From contig CAXTUB010000009.1 in NCBI GenBank assembly GCA_964247385.1, forward strand, positions 1 through 64,000: 64,000 nt of DNA, read 5' to 3'. Position 1 is the first letter of the stretch. Every line of letters starts with the position of its first letter. This DNA is from TMP-86 sp964247385 (GTDB lineage: Bacteria > Pseudomonadota > Gammaproteobacteria > Steroidobacterales > Steroidobacteraceae). The position numbers and the translations under genes were made by a program. Shown one piece after another: positions 9,339-18,687 of this stretch. A model generated the notes under the pieces. The model was not told the DNA's origin. It ran no database searches and worked only from the letters and a program-made list of their open reading frames with translations.

Positions 9339-10672
9339 GGTTTGCGAACGTCCTTCTTGCTGCGTGCGCGCGAGGCGCCCGCCCCAGTCCCGATACCCGC
9401 CGACTCACTCACCCGATCGAGCGCTTCCAGAAAAAATGCGGCGGATGGGCACCGCTCTTCAGGTTTCTTGGCCAGCAGCGAATCGATGATTTCTTGATAA
9501 GCCGTCAATGCTTTGGGCAAGCGCGGCACGGGGGAGCCGTGGTGGGCTGCTACGATCTCCGACACGCTTCGGCCGTGGAAGGGCAATGCGCCGGTCAACA
9601 TCTCGAACAGCACCACGCCCAAGCTGTACAAGTCACATCGACCGTCGGGCGCAGTGCCGGCCATTTGTTCCGGGCTCACGTAGTACGGCGTGCCGACGCG
9701 CAGGTTGGGCTGCGTAATGTCGCTCGCAGCTTGCACCGAGCGCGCCAAGCCGAAATCGATGAGTACGAGCCGGTTCGAGTCCGTCAGCATGCAATTGGAC
9801 GGCTTCAGGTCGCGATGCACGATGCCGGCCTCGTGAATGACTCGCAAGGCCTCGGCGATCTGCACGGCGTAGGCGTGCGCATCAGCGAGCTCCATGGGGT
9901 TGCGCAGGCGATCCCTCAGGCTTCCGCACGGAAAATACTCCAGCGCCAGATACAGCGCGGATTCGGTTGCGCCAAAGTCGATCACATCCGCGACCGCGCG
10001 GTGATTGATTCCGGCCAGCAGCTCGCATTCGCGAAAGAATCGTTGCCGCACGTCAGCGCTGATCTCACCAAGCATCTGCACCTTGAGAGCGACTGGCACG
10101 GGAGAGTCCGCGCACTCAGCCAAGTACACGGTGGTCGGATGCGTGTGTGAGATTCGCTTGATGAGCCGGAAGCCCGGAATCTGAGGACCTTCCAGCATCG
10201 CCGCCGGCGCCGGCGACTCACTCTTGATTTCTACCAATGGCTTCAGCGCATGCGCCAAGTCCTTGGCATCGATGCCGTGCGCGGGCCAATAATCATTAGC
10301 GCCCATCTTGATGGCCATGACGGCGCTGCGCTCATCGCCGCCGCGCGCGATCACAAAAATCGGCATCCGCGGGGCGAGATCACGCATGCGGGCCAGCGGC
10401 AGGAGGACCGCGGCATTCGACTCTGCGGTGCCGAATTCGAACATGAACATCATGCCGTCGTACAGCCTCAGCGCATCGACCGGCATCTGTTCGAACGAGG
10501 CAAGTGTCGCGCCATCCGCATCGAGGCTCGACACCGCGCGGCGTGCCAGCGCGGCGAGCTTCAGGCGAAAGTCGAGATCGTCGTTCACGATCAGAACTTT
10601 CGCGCGCGCTCGCGGGCGGGTCGTCTCGCGCACCAGTGCTTGCGGGCGCTGCGCTTCATGGGCGCGTTTCAT
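9335..10672 (-). CDS. Serine/threonine protein kinase with N-terminal pseudo-receiver
   Basis: Residues about 24-150 resemble a response-regulator receiver (KVLIVNDDLDF at the start), but the phospho-acceptor position reads MMFMFEF and the conserved Lys region reads YWPAHG, so it probably cannot be phosphorylated. A Hanks-type kinase domain follows (about 168-425): Lys in VALKVQM (about 194), HRDLKPSN (about 285), DFGLARS (about 305), SPEQMAG and DLYSLGVVLFEML. The glycine-rich loop is degenerate (KRISHTHPTTVYLAE). There is no membrane segment. It overlaps its neighbours on both sides by 4 bases, tying it to the histidine kinase and the TonB-like protein. Confidence 0.87.
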   Translation of the reverse strand: MKRAHEAQRPQALVRETTRPRARAKVLIVNDDLDFRLKLAALARRAVSSLDADGATLASFEQMPVDALRLYDGMMFMFEFGTAESNAAVLLPLARMRDLAPRMPIFVIARGGDERSAVMAIKMGANDYWPAHGIDAKDLAHALKPLVEIKSESPAPAAMLEGPQIPGFRLIKRISHTHPTTVYLAECADSPVPVALKVQMLGEISADVRQRFFRECELLAGINHRAVADVIDFGATESALYLALEYFPCGSLRDRLRNPMELADAHAYAVQIAEALRVIHEAGIVHRDLKPSNCMLTDSNRLVLIDFGLARSVQAASDITQPNLRVGTPYYVSPEQMAGTAPDGRCDLYSLGVVLFEMLTGALPFHGRSVSEIVAAHHGSPVPRLPKALTAYQEIIDSLLAKKPEERCPSAAFFLEALDRVSESAGIGTGAGASRARSKKDVRKP

Positions 10673-12552
10673 TGGTGGGCTCGAAACGTGAGTCGAACCC
10701 GCGCTTTCCGCGTCGCGGATTGGTCGTTCGGCGACCAGGGCTTGTAGCGTGCGCTGCGAATGGCGTCGAGCGCAGCCTCATCAAACGTGCGCTTCGGCGA
10801 AGCATCGACCACCTGAACGTTGCTCGTCTTGCCGTCGGCCATTACCACGAACGTCAAGTCGACCCAGCCCTCGACGCCGTCGAGCTCCGCTTTACGCGGA
10901 TAGATGGGATTGAGCGGCGCAAGCAATACGAGCGAAGGAGATCGCACCGCGACTGCCTTGGCCGGCGACGAGACTTGCGGCCCATGTCCGTTGGGGCTGG
11001 CGGTGCTCATCGCCGCACGGCTCACCCGCTCATCGCGCGCGGCAGCGATGTCGTGCTGCAGCGTTTGCAGCAGCACTGGAGGCGCCGATAGCTGACGCGC
11101 GCCTGCAAGTAGCCGCTCCGCGTCTGCAAATTGATGCTGTTCGACCGCGATGCGGCAGGCATCGATGAGCCGCAACACCAACTCGCGGCTCAAAGGCAAA
11201 ACGAGTTCCGGCATTGCGCCGCGCCGGGCGCGGTCCCAGTACACGATTGCGCTGTCGTTCGGCGGATCGATCAGGTGGTTTTGCTGAATGCGGCTTTGCG
11301 CGAGCCGCACGTTCTTGTTCACCTCAGCTTCTGCGCGCTGCCGTTTCAGCGACTCTCTCAACGTCGTGGCTTGCGCCGCGCTCAGGGATCGGGCGCGCAC
11401 CCCCTCATCGATGGCCTGCGCGGCGAAATCAAAATTTTGCGCCATGATGGCCGCTTGCACTTGGCTCACGCCCAAGCTTGCGCGGAGCGCTCCGACGCGG
11501 GCATCGAGCGCCGCGAGACGCTCATCCGTCGGCCGTAAGCTGCGAGCGGATTCGAGGGATTGCATCGCGACTTCGAATTGCCGCGCATCCAGCGCGGCTC
11601 TGGCGCGCTCGAGCAGCACTGCGGTGAGCCGGTCGACGCCCTGTTGCGCTTCGCCGTTGTGCGGATCGAGCGCCAATACACGGCGATAGAGCGAAAGGGC
11701 GTTCGCTTCCGCCGGCGCGATATAACGCCGCTCCGCCATGGCTTGACGCGCCTGCTCGATCAACACCTCCACCTCTTGCGCCGTCTCGGACAAGTCCAAG
11801 GGCACATCGGCCCCTCGCGCCGCCGCGCCCGAACCGGGACCGGACGCCGAAGGCTCACGCGAGTCTTGTGAGCCTTGTGAGTCCGCGGGCATCGATGGCC
11901 GAGATGCCTCGACAACTTTGGCTTGCGTCAGCGTCCGCACTGAAGAATGAGTCGCGCTTCGATGAAGCAAGAAATGAATCGATGCGCCCGCGGCGGCGAT
12001 CACCGCGAGCGCGGCGATACCGGTAATCAACCAAAACGGCGGCGAAGGCCTGGAGCCAGATTTGGCTTCGCTGACCTGCTTGGAAGGTTCATTGAAAAGC
12101 ACGGCGCGCGCCATACTTTCTTCGACCGCGCGTGTGAGCGTATCGAGAATCAGCTCATCCGACGCGTTCTCACTCAACACTCCGCACACTCGACTGGACC
12201 GCAGAAAGGTTTTCCAGCGGGCGCTCTCATCTGGTGAATCGAAGCTCACCATCGTGCTCGAATCGAAGCGGCGCCCGAGCGCGGAGAGCTCCGCGTTGAG
12301 GTTCGTTTGCCCGCGGGCGTCCCAGACCAGGAGTGAGGGAACGCGCGCATCGTCGTCCTGCAAAATTGCCGCGGGCGAATCGAATTGCTTGAGCTGGAAT
12401 CGGCTCTCAGCCAAGGCGCCGATGCGCGACCAAAGCGCCTCATCGGTTGTGATCAGCGCGACCCTGGGCTTGCCTGCATGAGGCGGCACTTCACGTTTGA
12501 CGCTGGGCCATTCCGCGGGCGCGGCGTGCAATTCTCGGGCGGAACTCGACAT
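10669..12552 (-). CDS. Receiver-like / TPR / TonB C-terminal domain membrane protein
   Basis: First gene of the signalling operon. Residues about 28-150 form a receiver-like fold (RVALITTDEALWSRIG, LLVWDARG). One TM helix lies at about 171-195 (WLITGIAALAVIAAAGASI). The periplasmic part has TPR-like helical repeats (ANALSLYRRVLALDPHNGEA, ALDARQFEVAMQSLESA). A C-terminal TonB-type domain (about 545-627) reads NPIYPRKAELDGVEGWVDL and FDEAALDAIRSARYKPW. It lacks the short cytoplasmic N-terminus and Pro-rich spacer of true TonB. It could couple periplasmic or outer-membrane events to the cytoplasmic receiver-like domain, but this is inference. Confidence 0.82.
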   Translation of the reverse strand: MSSSARELHAAPAEWPSVKREVPPHAGKPRVALITTDEALWSRIGALAESRFQLKQFDSPAAILQDDDARVPSLLVWDARGQTNLNAELSALGRRFDSSTMVSFDSPDESARWKTFLRSSRVCGVLSENASDELILDTLTRAVEESMARAVLFNEPSKQVSEAKSGSRPSPPFWLITGIAALAVIAAAGASIHFLLHRSATHSSVRTLTQAKVVEASRPSMPADSQGSQDSREPSASGPGSGAAARGADVPLDLSETAQEVEVLIEQARQAMAERRYIAPAEANALSLYRRVLALDPHNGEAQQGVDRLTAVLLERARAALDARQFEVAMQSLESARSLRPTDERLAALDARVGALRASLGVSQVQAAIMAQNFDFAAQAIDEGVRARSLSAAQATTLRESLKRQRAEAEVNKNVRLAQSRIQQNHLIDPPNDSAIVYWDRARRGAMPELVLPLSRELVLRLIDACRIAVEQHQFADAERLLAGARQLSAPPVLLQTLQHDIAAARDERVSRAAMSTASPNGHGPQVSSPAKAVAVRSPSLVLLAPLNPIYPRKAELDGVEGWVDLTFVVMADGKTSNVQVVDASPKRTFDEAALDAIRSARYKPWSPNDQSATRKARVRLTFRAHQ

Positions 12553-12756
12553 GAGAAGCCAGACTCCCGCGGGCTTCGCTCCGCGTGTTCGGAAATCGCA
12601 TGAAGATTATGGAATCTGCCCGAGGACGAACGGCGCTGGATCACACTTCGCGAGCCAGCATCGGCGCCGCGCACGGCATGCCGCAACGCGCGCGATGAAA
12701 ATGTGAAAAGCCTCGCAAAACCCGCCGTCGTCCGCGACCCGGCATGCCCGGGCTCG

Positions 12757-13965
12757 CTACGCGGGCATCGCGACTCTGACTCGGGCGACGGCGCGCTTGC
12801 CCACCGAGATGACGCACGACTTGCCAGGCGGCAACCACAGTTGCCGATCGCTGACTTTTTCCTGATCGATGCGCACTGCACCCTCCTCGATTTTTCGCGC
12901 CGCTTCCGACGTGCTGCTCACGAGGCCCAAGCTCTTCAGGGCCGCGGTCAATCGGAGGCCTTCCGCGCCGCCGATCAGCGTGGTCTCGGCAAGATTTTCC
13001 GGCAGCGCATGGCGCTGAAAACGTGCGATGAAATGTTGCCGTGCTCGAGCTGCGGCCTGATCGGAGTGGAAACGCGCGACGATCTCCTCGGCCAGCTCAA
13101 ACTTCGCATCGCGCGGATTGCTTCCCGCCTCAACCGAACGGCGCACCTCGGCGAGCGCCGCTTGCGGCCGCAGGCTCAGCAAATCGTAATACCTCCACAT
13201 CAGCTCATCGGAAATCGACATGAGCTTGCCGAACATGTCATCGGCCGGCTCATTGATGGCGATGTAATTGCCGAGGGACTTGGACATTTTTTGCACCCCA
13301 TCGAGCCCCTCCAGCAGCGGCATGGTCAAGACCACCTGCGGCTCCTGACCTTCACTCTCCTGCAGCTGCCTGCCGACCAGCAGATTGAATTTTTGATCGG
13401 TACCTCCGAGCTCGACGTCGGCGCGCAGCACCACCGAGTCATACCCTTGCACCAGCGGATACAAGAACTCGTGAATCGAGATGGGCTGGCCGCCGCGGTA
13501 TCGCCGGTTGAAATCATCGCGCTCCAGCATGCGCGCAACCGTGTGTTTGGCTGCGAGCTCGATGAGACCCGCCGCGCTCATCGGCTGCATCCAGCGCGAG
13601 TTGAAATCCAAGATGGTTTTTTCCGCATCCAGAATCTTGAAGATTTGCGCCCGATAAGTCGCCGCGTTGGCTTGCACTTCCGCGGGCGTCAGCCGCGGCC
13701 GAGTGGCGTTCTTGCCGGTCGGGTCGCCGATGAGCCCGGTAAAATCCCCGATCAGAAAAATGACCTCATGGCCCAGGCGCTGAAATTGGCGCAGCTTGTT
13801 GATGAGCACGGTGTGCCCCAAATGCAGATCCGGCGCCGTGGGATCGAACCCCGCCTTGATGCGTAACGGCTTGCCGCGAGCAAGCTTACGTCGCAACTCG
13901 CTTTCTTGAATCAGATCCACCGCGCCGCGCTTGATTTCCGCGAGCTGTTCTTCCACATCGATCAT
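12757..13965 (-). CDS. tyrS: Tyrosyl-tRNA synthetase
   Basis: Class I aminoacyl-tRNA synthetase that charges tRNA-Tyr. The HIGH-type motif is DLHLGHTVLINKL (about residues 46-58) and the KMSKS motif is GVQKMSKSLGNYIAI (about 229-243). The C-terminus has an S4-like RNA-binding domain (LVSSTSEAARKIEEGAVRID, VISVGKR). The length of 402 residues fits the TyrZ-like branch common in proteobacteria (E. coli TyrS is 424). It is divergent from the M23 peptidase gene, with 169 bases between. No T-box or other leader is visible upstream. Confidence 0.97.
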   Translation of the reverse strand: MIDVEEQLAEIKRGAVDLIQESELRRKLARGKPLRIKAGFDPTAPDLHLGHTVLINKLRQFQRLGHEVIFLIGDFTGLIGDPTGKNATRPRLTPAEVQANAATYRAQIFKILDAEKTILDFNSRWMQPMSAAGLIELAAKHTVARMLERDDFNRRYRGGQPISIHEFLYPLVQGYDSVVLRADVELGGTDQKFNLLVGRQLQESEGQEPQVVLTMPLLEGLDGVQKMSKSLGNYIAINEPADDMFGKLMSISDELMWRYYDLLSLRPQAALAEVRRSVEAGSNPRDAKFELAEEIVARFHSDQAAARARQHFIARFQRHALPENLAETTLIGGAEGLRLTAALKSLGLVSSTSEAARKIEEGAVRIDQEKVSDRQLWLPPGKSCVISVGKRAVARVRVAMPA

Positions 13966-14134
13966 CGACTCTCCGAAAGCTCAAGTCACCGAAAGCTCCA
14001 CTCGTCGAAAGCGCGTGAGCCAATCTCCATAATCTTTGGCGCAGTGTTGACCCTACGCCGGTCGGACGGCTAGCCTAACCCATCGATGTCCGGCGCGCCC
14101 GCGGTCATCTGCCATCACAGGAAGACTTACGCAC

Positions 14135-15463
14135 GTGGCACTTTTGGAACGCGCTCGAAACTTACGCCCCGCACCGCATGCCATCGCCTGGGTGAGCTTG
14201 ATCGCCGTTGTGGGAGCTTTGGCCTCATGGCAGGCCGTGCTTTCGACGCATTCCACGCCCGGAAGCAAAACGGCTCGTCATCGCACAAGCGCGCGTGCCG
14301 AGAATGCGCCTGCGGCCGCGCCCGTAATTGCACAGGCGGCGAACCTCGTACCCAGCATCGAAGTCGTCATCGGCCAGCGCGATACGCTCGAGCGAATCTT
14401 CCGCCGCCTTTCATTCAGCTTGACGGATCTGGCCTCGATCCGCGGTCTTCCCGGCGTGCGCCAGGCCCTCGATCGCTTGCGTCCGGGCGATTCCATCCGT
14501 TTCGGTTTCGTGGGCAACGATGTGCATACGTTGAGCCGGCAAGTTTCCGAAACGCAGCGTCTCGAGGTGTTGCGGGAAAGCTCTGGATTCAGCGCCACGT
14601 TCGTCGACCATCCGGTACAGACTCAAGTGCGAACGGCCACCGGCCGTATCGACTCGTCGCTGTTTCAGGCATCGGACCAAGCGGGCCTGAGCGATGCGAC
14701 CGCCATGCAACTCGCCAATATCTTCGGTTGGGATATCGACTTCGTGCTCGACCTGCGAACGGGCGATGCGTTCACCGTGGTGTACGAGCAAGTATTTCGT
14801 CACGGCGACTATTTACGCGACGGCGAAATCATCGCGGCCGAGTTCGTGAACGCCGGCCGAACCTACCGCGCCGTGCGCTTCGCAGGCGCCGACGGCAGTG
14901 CGGCGTACTATTCGCCGCAAGGCCTGCCCTTACGCAAGGCGTTTTTGCGCGCGCCGGTTGAGTTCACCCGGGTGAGCTCGCGCTTCAATCCCGCGCGGCG
15001 CCATCCGATCCTGAATCTCATCCGCGGTCACATGGGAACCGACTACGCGGCGCCGATGGGCACCCCCGTCTATGCGGCCAGCGATGGCCGCATCAGCTTC
15101 AAGGGACGCAAAGGCGGCTACGGCAATGCGCTCGTGCTCGCGCATGCGAACGATGTCAGCACTCTGTACGGGCACTTGTCGCGCTTTGCGGCGCGCGAGG
15201 CCATCGGCTCGCATGTCCACCAGGGGCAGCTCATCGGCTATGTGGGCATGTCGGGACTCGCCACCGGTCCGCATTTGCACTATGAGTTCTTGCGCCATGG
15301 CGTACACAAGGATCCAGAAAAAGTGCAGCTGCCCGTGGCGCTGCCGCTGCAGGGCGCACTCCTCGAAAGATTTGCCGCTGCCGCCGCGCCGCTGCTCGCA
15401 CGGCTCGATGATCCCGAGCGTAGCGTCGAGCCGCGCGAACGGCTGCGCCTTGCCGCGCACTGA
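14135..15463 (+). CDS. M23-family murein DD-endopeptidase (MepM-like)
   Basis: An N-terminal membrane anchor (HAIAWVSLIAVVGALASWQ) is followed by an OapA/LysM-like region (IEVVIGQRDTLERIFRRLSF) and a second beta domain. The LytM/M23 zinc peptidase domain at about residues 285-405 carries HMGTDYAAPMGTPVYAA (H and D ligands), LYGHLSRF and GPHLHYEFL (HxH). Such enzymes cut D-Ala-mDAP crosslinks in the periplasm to allow murein growth. The start is GTG at 14135 with AGGA about 12 bases upstream. It overlaps the anmK start, linking murein cleavage with murein recycling. Confidence 0.92.
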   Translation: MALLERARNLRPAPHAIAWVSLIAVVGALASWQAVLSTHSTPGSKTARHRTSARAENAPAAAPVIAQAANLVPSIEVVIGQRDTLERIFRRLSFSLTDLASIRGLPGVRQALDRLRPGDSIRFGFVGNDVHTLSRQVSETQRLEVLRESSGFSATFVDHPVQTQVRTATGRIDSSLFQASDQAGLSDATAMQLANIFGWDIDFVLDLRTGDAFTVVYEQVFRHGDYLRDGEIIAAEFVNAGRTYRAVRFAGADGSAAYYSPQGLPLRKAFLRAPVEFTRVSSRFNPARRHPILNLIRGHMGTDYAAPMGTPVYAASDGRISFKGRKGGYGNALVLAHANDVSTLYGHLSRFAAREAIGSHVHQGQLIGYVGMSGLATGPHLHYEFLRHGVHKDPEKVQLPVALPLQGALLERFAAAAAPLLARLDDPERSVEPRERLRLAAH

Positions 15464-16553
15464 GTTGCTCTTCCTAGGCCTGATCTCGGGCACGAGCGTC
15501 GATGCGATCGACGCGGCGCTGTTGGATTTCTCGCAGCCCGCGCCGCGCATGGTGGCGGCTCGAGCCTTCCCGTTCGACCCCGACTTGCAAGCCGAGCTGC
15601 TGCGAATCATCGAAGCGCCCAGCGCTGAGATAGAGTGTCTGGGCCATTTGGACGTGGGCGTGGGACGCGCGTTCGCACAAGCCGCCCTCGACCTGCTGAG
15701 GCAACACGGCATCGCACCCGAGCGCATCGCAGCGATCGGCAGTCACGGCCAGACCATTCGTCATGCGCCGCGCGGTGCGGCGCCTTTCAGCTGGCAAATC
15801 GGCGATCCCAACGTCATTACGGAAATGACGGGCATCTCGACCGTGGCGGACTTTCGCCGGCGCGATGTGGCGGCGGGCGGCGAAGGCGCACCGCTGGTGC
15901 CGGCATTTCATGAGCATGTGTTTCGCAGTGCAAGCGAGGAGCGGGTCATCGTGAATATCGGCGGCATTGCCAACATCACGGTGCTGCGCGCAGGCGCGCC
16001 GCTTCTCGGTTTTGATACGGGCCCAGGCAATCGACTGATGGACGCTTGGATTCGCGAGTCGCGCGGTGAGCCGCATGACGAAGGTGGCCGGTGGGCTTCG
16101 AGTGGCGCGCTCGATGTCGCACTGCTCGGCCGCTTGTCGAGCGAACCCTATTTGCAACTCGAGCCGCCGAAAAGCACTGGCCGGGAGCTCTTCAACTTGT
16201 CCTGGCTGCGCGCGCAATTGAGCGGGCGCGAGCCCGCCGCAGACGTGCAGAGAACCCTTCTCGAGCTGACCGCGCGCAGCGTTGTCGCGGCGTGCGCCGC
16301 ACATGCACCCGGTGCAGCGCTGTACGTTTGCGGCGGCGGAGCGCTGAACGCTGCGCTGATGTCGCGGCTCGCCGAGCTTGCAGCGCCCACCCCCGTGCGC
16401 TCCACCGCCGATTTGGGAGTGGACCCCATGTTCGTGGAGGCTGCTGCGTTCGCGTGGTTCGCGAGCCGCACCTTGAGTGGTGAGACTTCGAGTTTGGCGT
16501 CCGTCACCGGCGCCCGCGGCGCGCGCATTCTTGGCGGCGTGTACCGGGCCTAG
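15450..16553 (+). CDS. anmK: Anhydro-N-acetylmuramic acid kinase
   Basis: The enzyme converts anhydro-MurNAc from cell-wall turnover to MurNAc-6-phosphate. Recognisable motifs are LGLISGTSVDAIDAALLDF at the N-terminus (ATP phosphate-binding loop), GSHGQTIRHAP, VADFRRRDVAAGGEGAPLVP, VNIGGIANITVL, GFDTGPGNRLMDAW and LYVCGGGALNAALM. The length is about 367 residues. No ATG is available at the expected start. A TTG at 15450, inside the end of the M23 peptidase gene, gives a 14-base overlap and the right N-terminus; TTG at 15465 is an alternative. It works in the same pathway as ampD at 28172. Confidence 0.93.
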   Translation: MPRTELLFLGLISGTSVDAIDAALLDFSQPAPRMVAARAFPFDPDLQAELLRIIEAPSAEIECLGHLDVGVGRAFAQAALDLLRQHGIAPERIAAIGSHGQTIRHAPRGAAPFSWQIGDPNVITEMTGISTVADFRRRDVAAGGEGAPLVPAFHEHVFRSASEERVIVNIGGIANITVLRAGAPLLGFDTGPGNRLMDAWIRESRGEPHDEGGRWASSGALDVALLGRLSSEPYLQLEPPKSTGRELFNLSWLRAQLSGREPAADVQRTLLELTARSVVAACAAHAPGAALYVCGGGALNAALMSRLAELAAPTPVRSTADLGVDPMFVEAAAFAWFASRTLSGETSSLASVTGARGARILGGVYRA

Positions 16554-16575
16554 GGATGCGGTTCCTTCAGCACTC

Positions 16576-18651
16576 ATGAACGATATCGACCTGCAAAGTC
16601 CCGCGCTGTACGTCAATCGCGAGCTTTCGTTCTTGGAGTTCAACCAGCGCGTGCTCGAGGAAGCGAAGGATGAATCCATTCCGCTGCTCGAGCGGGTGCG
16701 ATTTCTCTGCATCTCGTGCACCAACCTCGATGAGTTTTTCGAGATTCGCGTTGCGGGCTTGAAGGAGCTGCTGGAAGCGGGCGCCACCCAGCCCACGGCG
16801 GATGGCTTGAGCACCGTGGATCTGCTGAATGCAATTCGCGAGCGCACTGGCCGGTTGGTGGAAGAACAATACCGTTTGTTGAATGAAGTGCTGATCCCGG
16901 AGCTCGCACAGGCCGGCGTCGTATTCGTCGCAGCCGACACCTGGACTCCCGCGCAAGCATCATGGCTGGCGGACTACTTCGTGCGCGAAGTCGAGCCCGT
17001 GCTCAGCCCGCTCGCGCTCGACCCCGCGCGTCCGTTCCCCAAAACCCTGAACAAGAGCTTGAACTTCGCAGTGGTGGTCGAGGGCCAGGACGCTTTTGGC
17101 CGCGATGCCGGCATGGCGGTGGTGCAGGCGCCGCGCTCGCTGCCTCGAGTGATTCGCCTGCCCGATGAGTTCGGCGGCCGGCAGTTCGTGTTCCTAGCCA
17201 CCATCGTCGACGCATTCGTCTCCAAGCTCTTCAACGGCATGAACGTGAAAGGGTGCTACCAGTTTCGCGTTACGCGCAACAGTGATTTGTTCGTCGAGCA
17301 AGAGGAAGTGGATGATTTGCTGCGCGCCGTACAAGGTGAGCTCGCATCGCGGCGCTATGGCGATGCGGTGCGCTTGGAAACCGCGGTCGATTGCCCCGAC
17401 GAAATCCTGAAGAGTTTGCTGGATCAATTCGGGCTCACGGAAAAGGACGTTTATCGCGTGCCGGGGCCGGTCAATCTCAACCGCCTGCTCGCAGTCTACG
17501 ATCTGGTCGATCGACCCGAGCTCAAGTATCCGCCGTTCACACCCGCCGTGCCCGAGCGGTTGGGCACCGGGGCCGATCTGTTTTCAGTGCTGCGACATGG
17601 CGATGTCTTGTTGCATCATCCCTTTGAAGGCTTCGGCGTGGTCACGGATTTCATCCGCCAAGCGGCGGCCGACCCGCAAGTGCTCGCCATCAAGCAGACT
17701 CTGTATCGCACGGGGAGCGACTCGGCCATCGTGCAGGCGTTGAGCGATGCCGCGCAGTCGGGCAAGGACGTCACGGTGATCATCGAGCTGCGGGCACGCT
17801 TCGATGAAGCCGCCAACATCGAGCTCGCCACCAAGCTCCAAGAGGCCGGAGCGCACGTCATGTATGGTGTCTTCGGCTACAAGACGCATGCCAAGCTCGT
17901 CATGGTGGTGCGCCGCGAAGAGCGCTCGCTGCGCCGCTACTGTCACCTCGGAACCGGCAATTATCACGCCAAGACCGCGCGCCTCTACACCGACTACGGG
18001 CTACTCACCGCCGATGAGGCCATCGGCGATGACATTCACGAGTTGTTTCTGCAGCTCACGGGCTTATCGAGCGTGCCGAAGCTGCGCAAGCTATTGCAAT
18101 CGCCTTTCAGCTTGCACCAAGCGCTGGCCGAGAAAATCTCGCGCGAATGCGAACACGCGCGCGCGGGCCGCGCGGCTCGCATCATCGCGAAGCTCAACGC
18201 GCTGACCGAGCCCACGATCATTCGAGCACTGTACGAAGCCTCGAGGGCCGGCGTGCAAATCGATCTCATCGTGCGCGGCATCTGTTGCTTGCGGCCCGGC
18301 GTGGCGGGCGTTTCGGAAAATATCCGCGTTCGCTCCATCGTGGGCCGGTTTCTCGAGCATTCGCGCGTCTATGCGTTCGAGAACGGCGGCGAACATGAAG
18401 TGTATTGCGCAAGCGCCGACTGGATGGACCGCAACTTGTTCCGGCGCATCGAAGTTGCATTTCCCGTCGATGTGAAAGATGCGCGCGAGCGGGTCTGGCA
18501 AGACCTCAAATGCTACCTGGCTGATAACACCCAGGCATGGGCCATGCACGCCGATGCCAGTTACACGCGTGTGACCGAAGGCGCGCCGCTCAATGCGCAG
18601 ATGCACTTCCTGCACAAGTTCGACAATCGGGTGGCGCTCACGGAGAGCTGA
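16576..18651 (+). CDS. ppk: Polyphosphate kinase 1
   Basis: Reversibly polymerises the gamma-phosphate of ATP into polyphosphate. At 691 residues it has the usual Ppk1 length. The N-terminal domain begins with YVNRELSFLEFNQRVLEEA. The catalytic core contains HHPFEGFGVVTDFIRQAA, LYRTGSDSAIVQAL and KTHAKLVMVVRREE, plus the autophosphorylated histidine region RYCHLGTGNYHAKTARLYTD; the second conserved block is LIVRGICCLRPGV. A start at the ATG 23 bases after anmK fits homologues. It converges with the exopolyphosphatase gene, so synthesis and breakdown enzymes are adjacent. Confidence 0.97.
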   Translation: MNDIDLQSPALYVNRELSFLEFNQRVLEEAKDESIPLLERVRFLCISCTNLDEFFEIRVAGLKELLEAGATQPTADGLSTVDLLNAIRERTGRLVEEQYRLLNEVLIPELAQAGVVFVAADTWTPAQASWLADYFVREVEPVLSPLALDPARPFPKTLNKSLNFAVVVEGQDAFGRDAGMAVVQAPRSLPRVIRLPDEFGGRQFVFLATIVDAFVSKLFNGMNVKGCYQFRVTRNSDLFVEQEEVDDLLRAVQGELASRRYGDAVRLETAVDCPDEILKSLLDQFGLTEKDVYRVPGPVNLNRLLAVYDLVDRPELKYPPFTPAVPERLGTGADLFSVLRHGDVLLHHPFEGFGVVTDFIRQAAADPQVLAIKQTLYRTGSDSAIVQALSDAAQSGKDVTVIIELRARFDEAANIELATKLQEAGAHVMYGVFGYKTHAKLVMVVRREERSLRRYCHLGTGNYHAKTARLYTDYGLLTADEAIGDDIHELFLQLTGLSSVPKLRKLLQSPFSLHQALAEKISRECEHARAGRAARIIAKLNALTEPTIIRALYEASRAGVQIDLIVRGICCLRPGVAGVSENIRVRSIVGRFLEHSRVYAFENGGEHEVYCASADWMDRNLFRRIEVAFPVDVKDARERVWQDLKCYLADNTQAWAMHADASYTRVTEGAPLNAQMHFLHKFDNRVALTES

Positions 18652-18684
18652 CGCAGCGATTGCCGTTGCGTGCCGGGCGCCGGC
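18651..18684. terminator. Tandem hairpins between convergent ppk and ppx
   Basis: Two stems lie in the 36-base gap: ACGCAGCG / CGTTGCGT (one G-T pair, 5-base loop) at 18651-18671, and GCCGG / CCGGC (3-base loop) at 18672-18684. Neither has a clear T-run, so intrinsic termination would be weak. Confidence 0.3.
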
Positions 18685-18687
18685 CAG

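Noticed and set aside
12553..12756. Possible tRNA or small RNA gene in the gap before tyrS
   Set aside because: No cloverleaf or known RNA motif was found; the gap appears to hold only untranslated sequence.
15474..16940. A 488-codon minus-strand open frame opposite anmK and the start of ppk
   Set aside because: It has no recognisable motif and opposes two well-supported genes.
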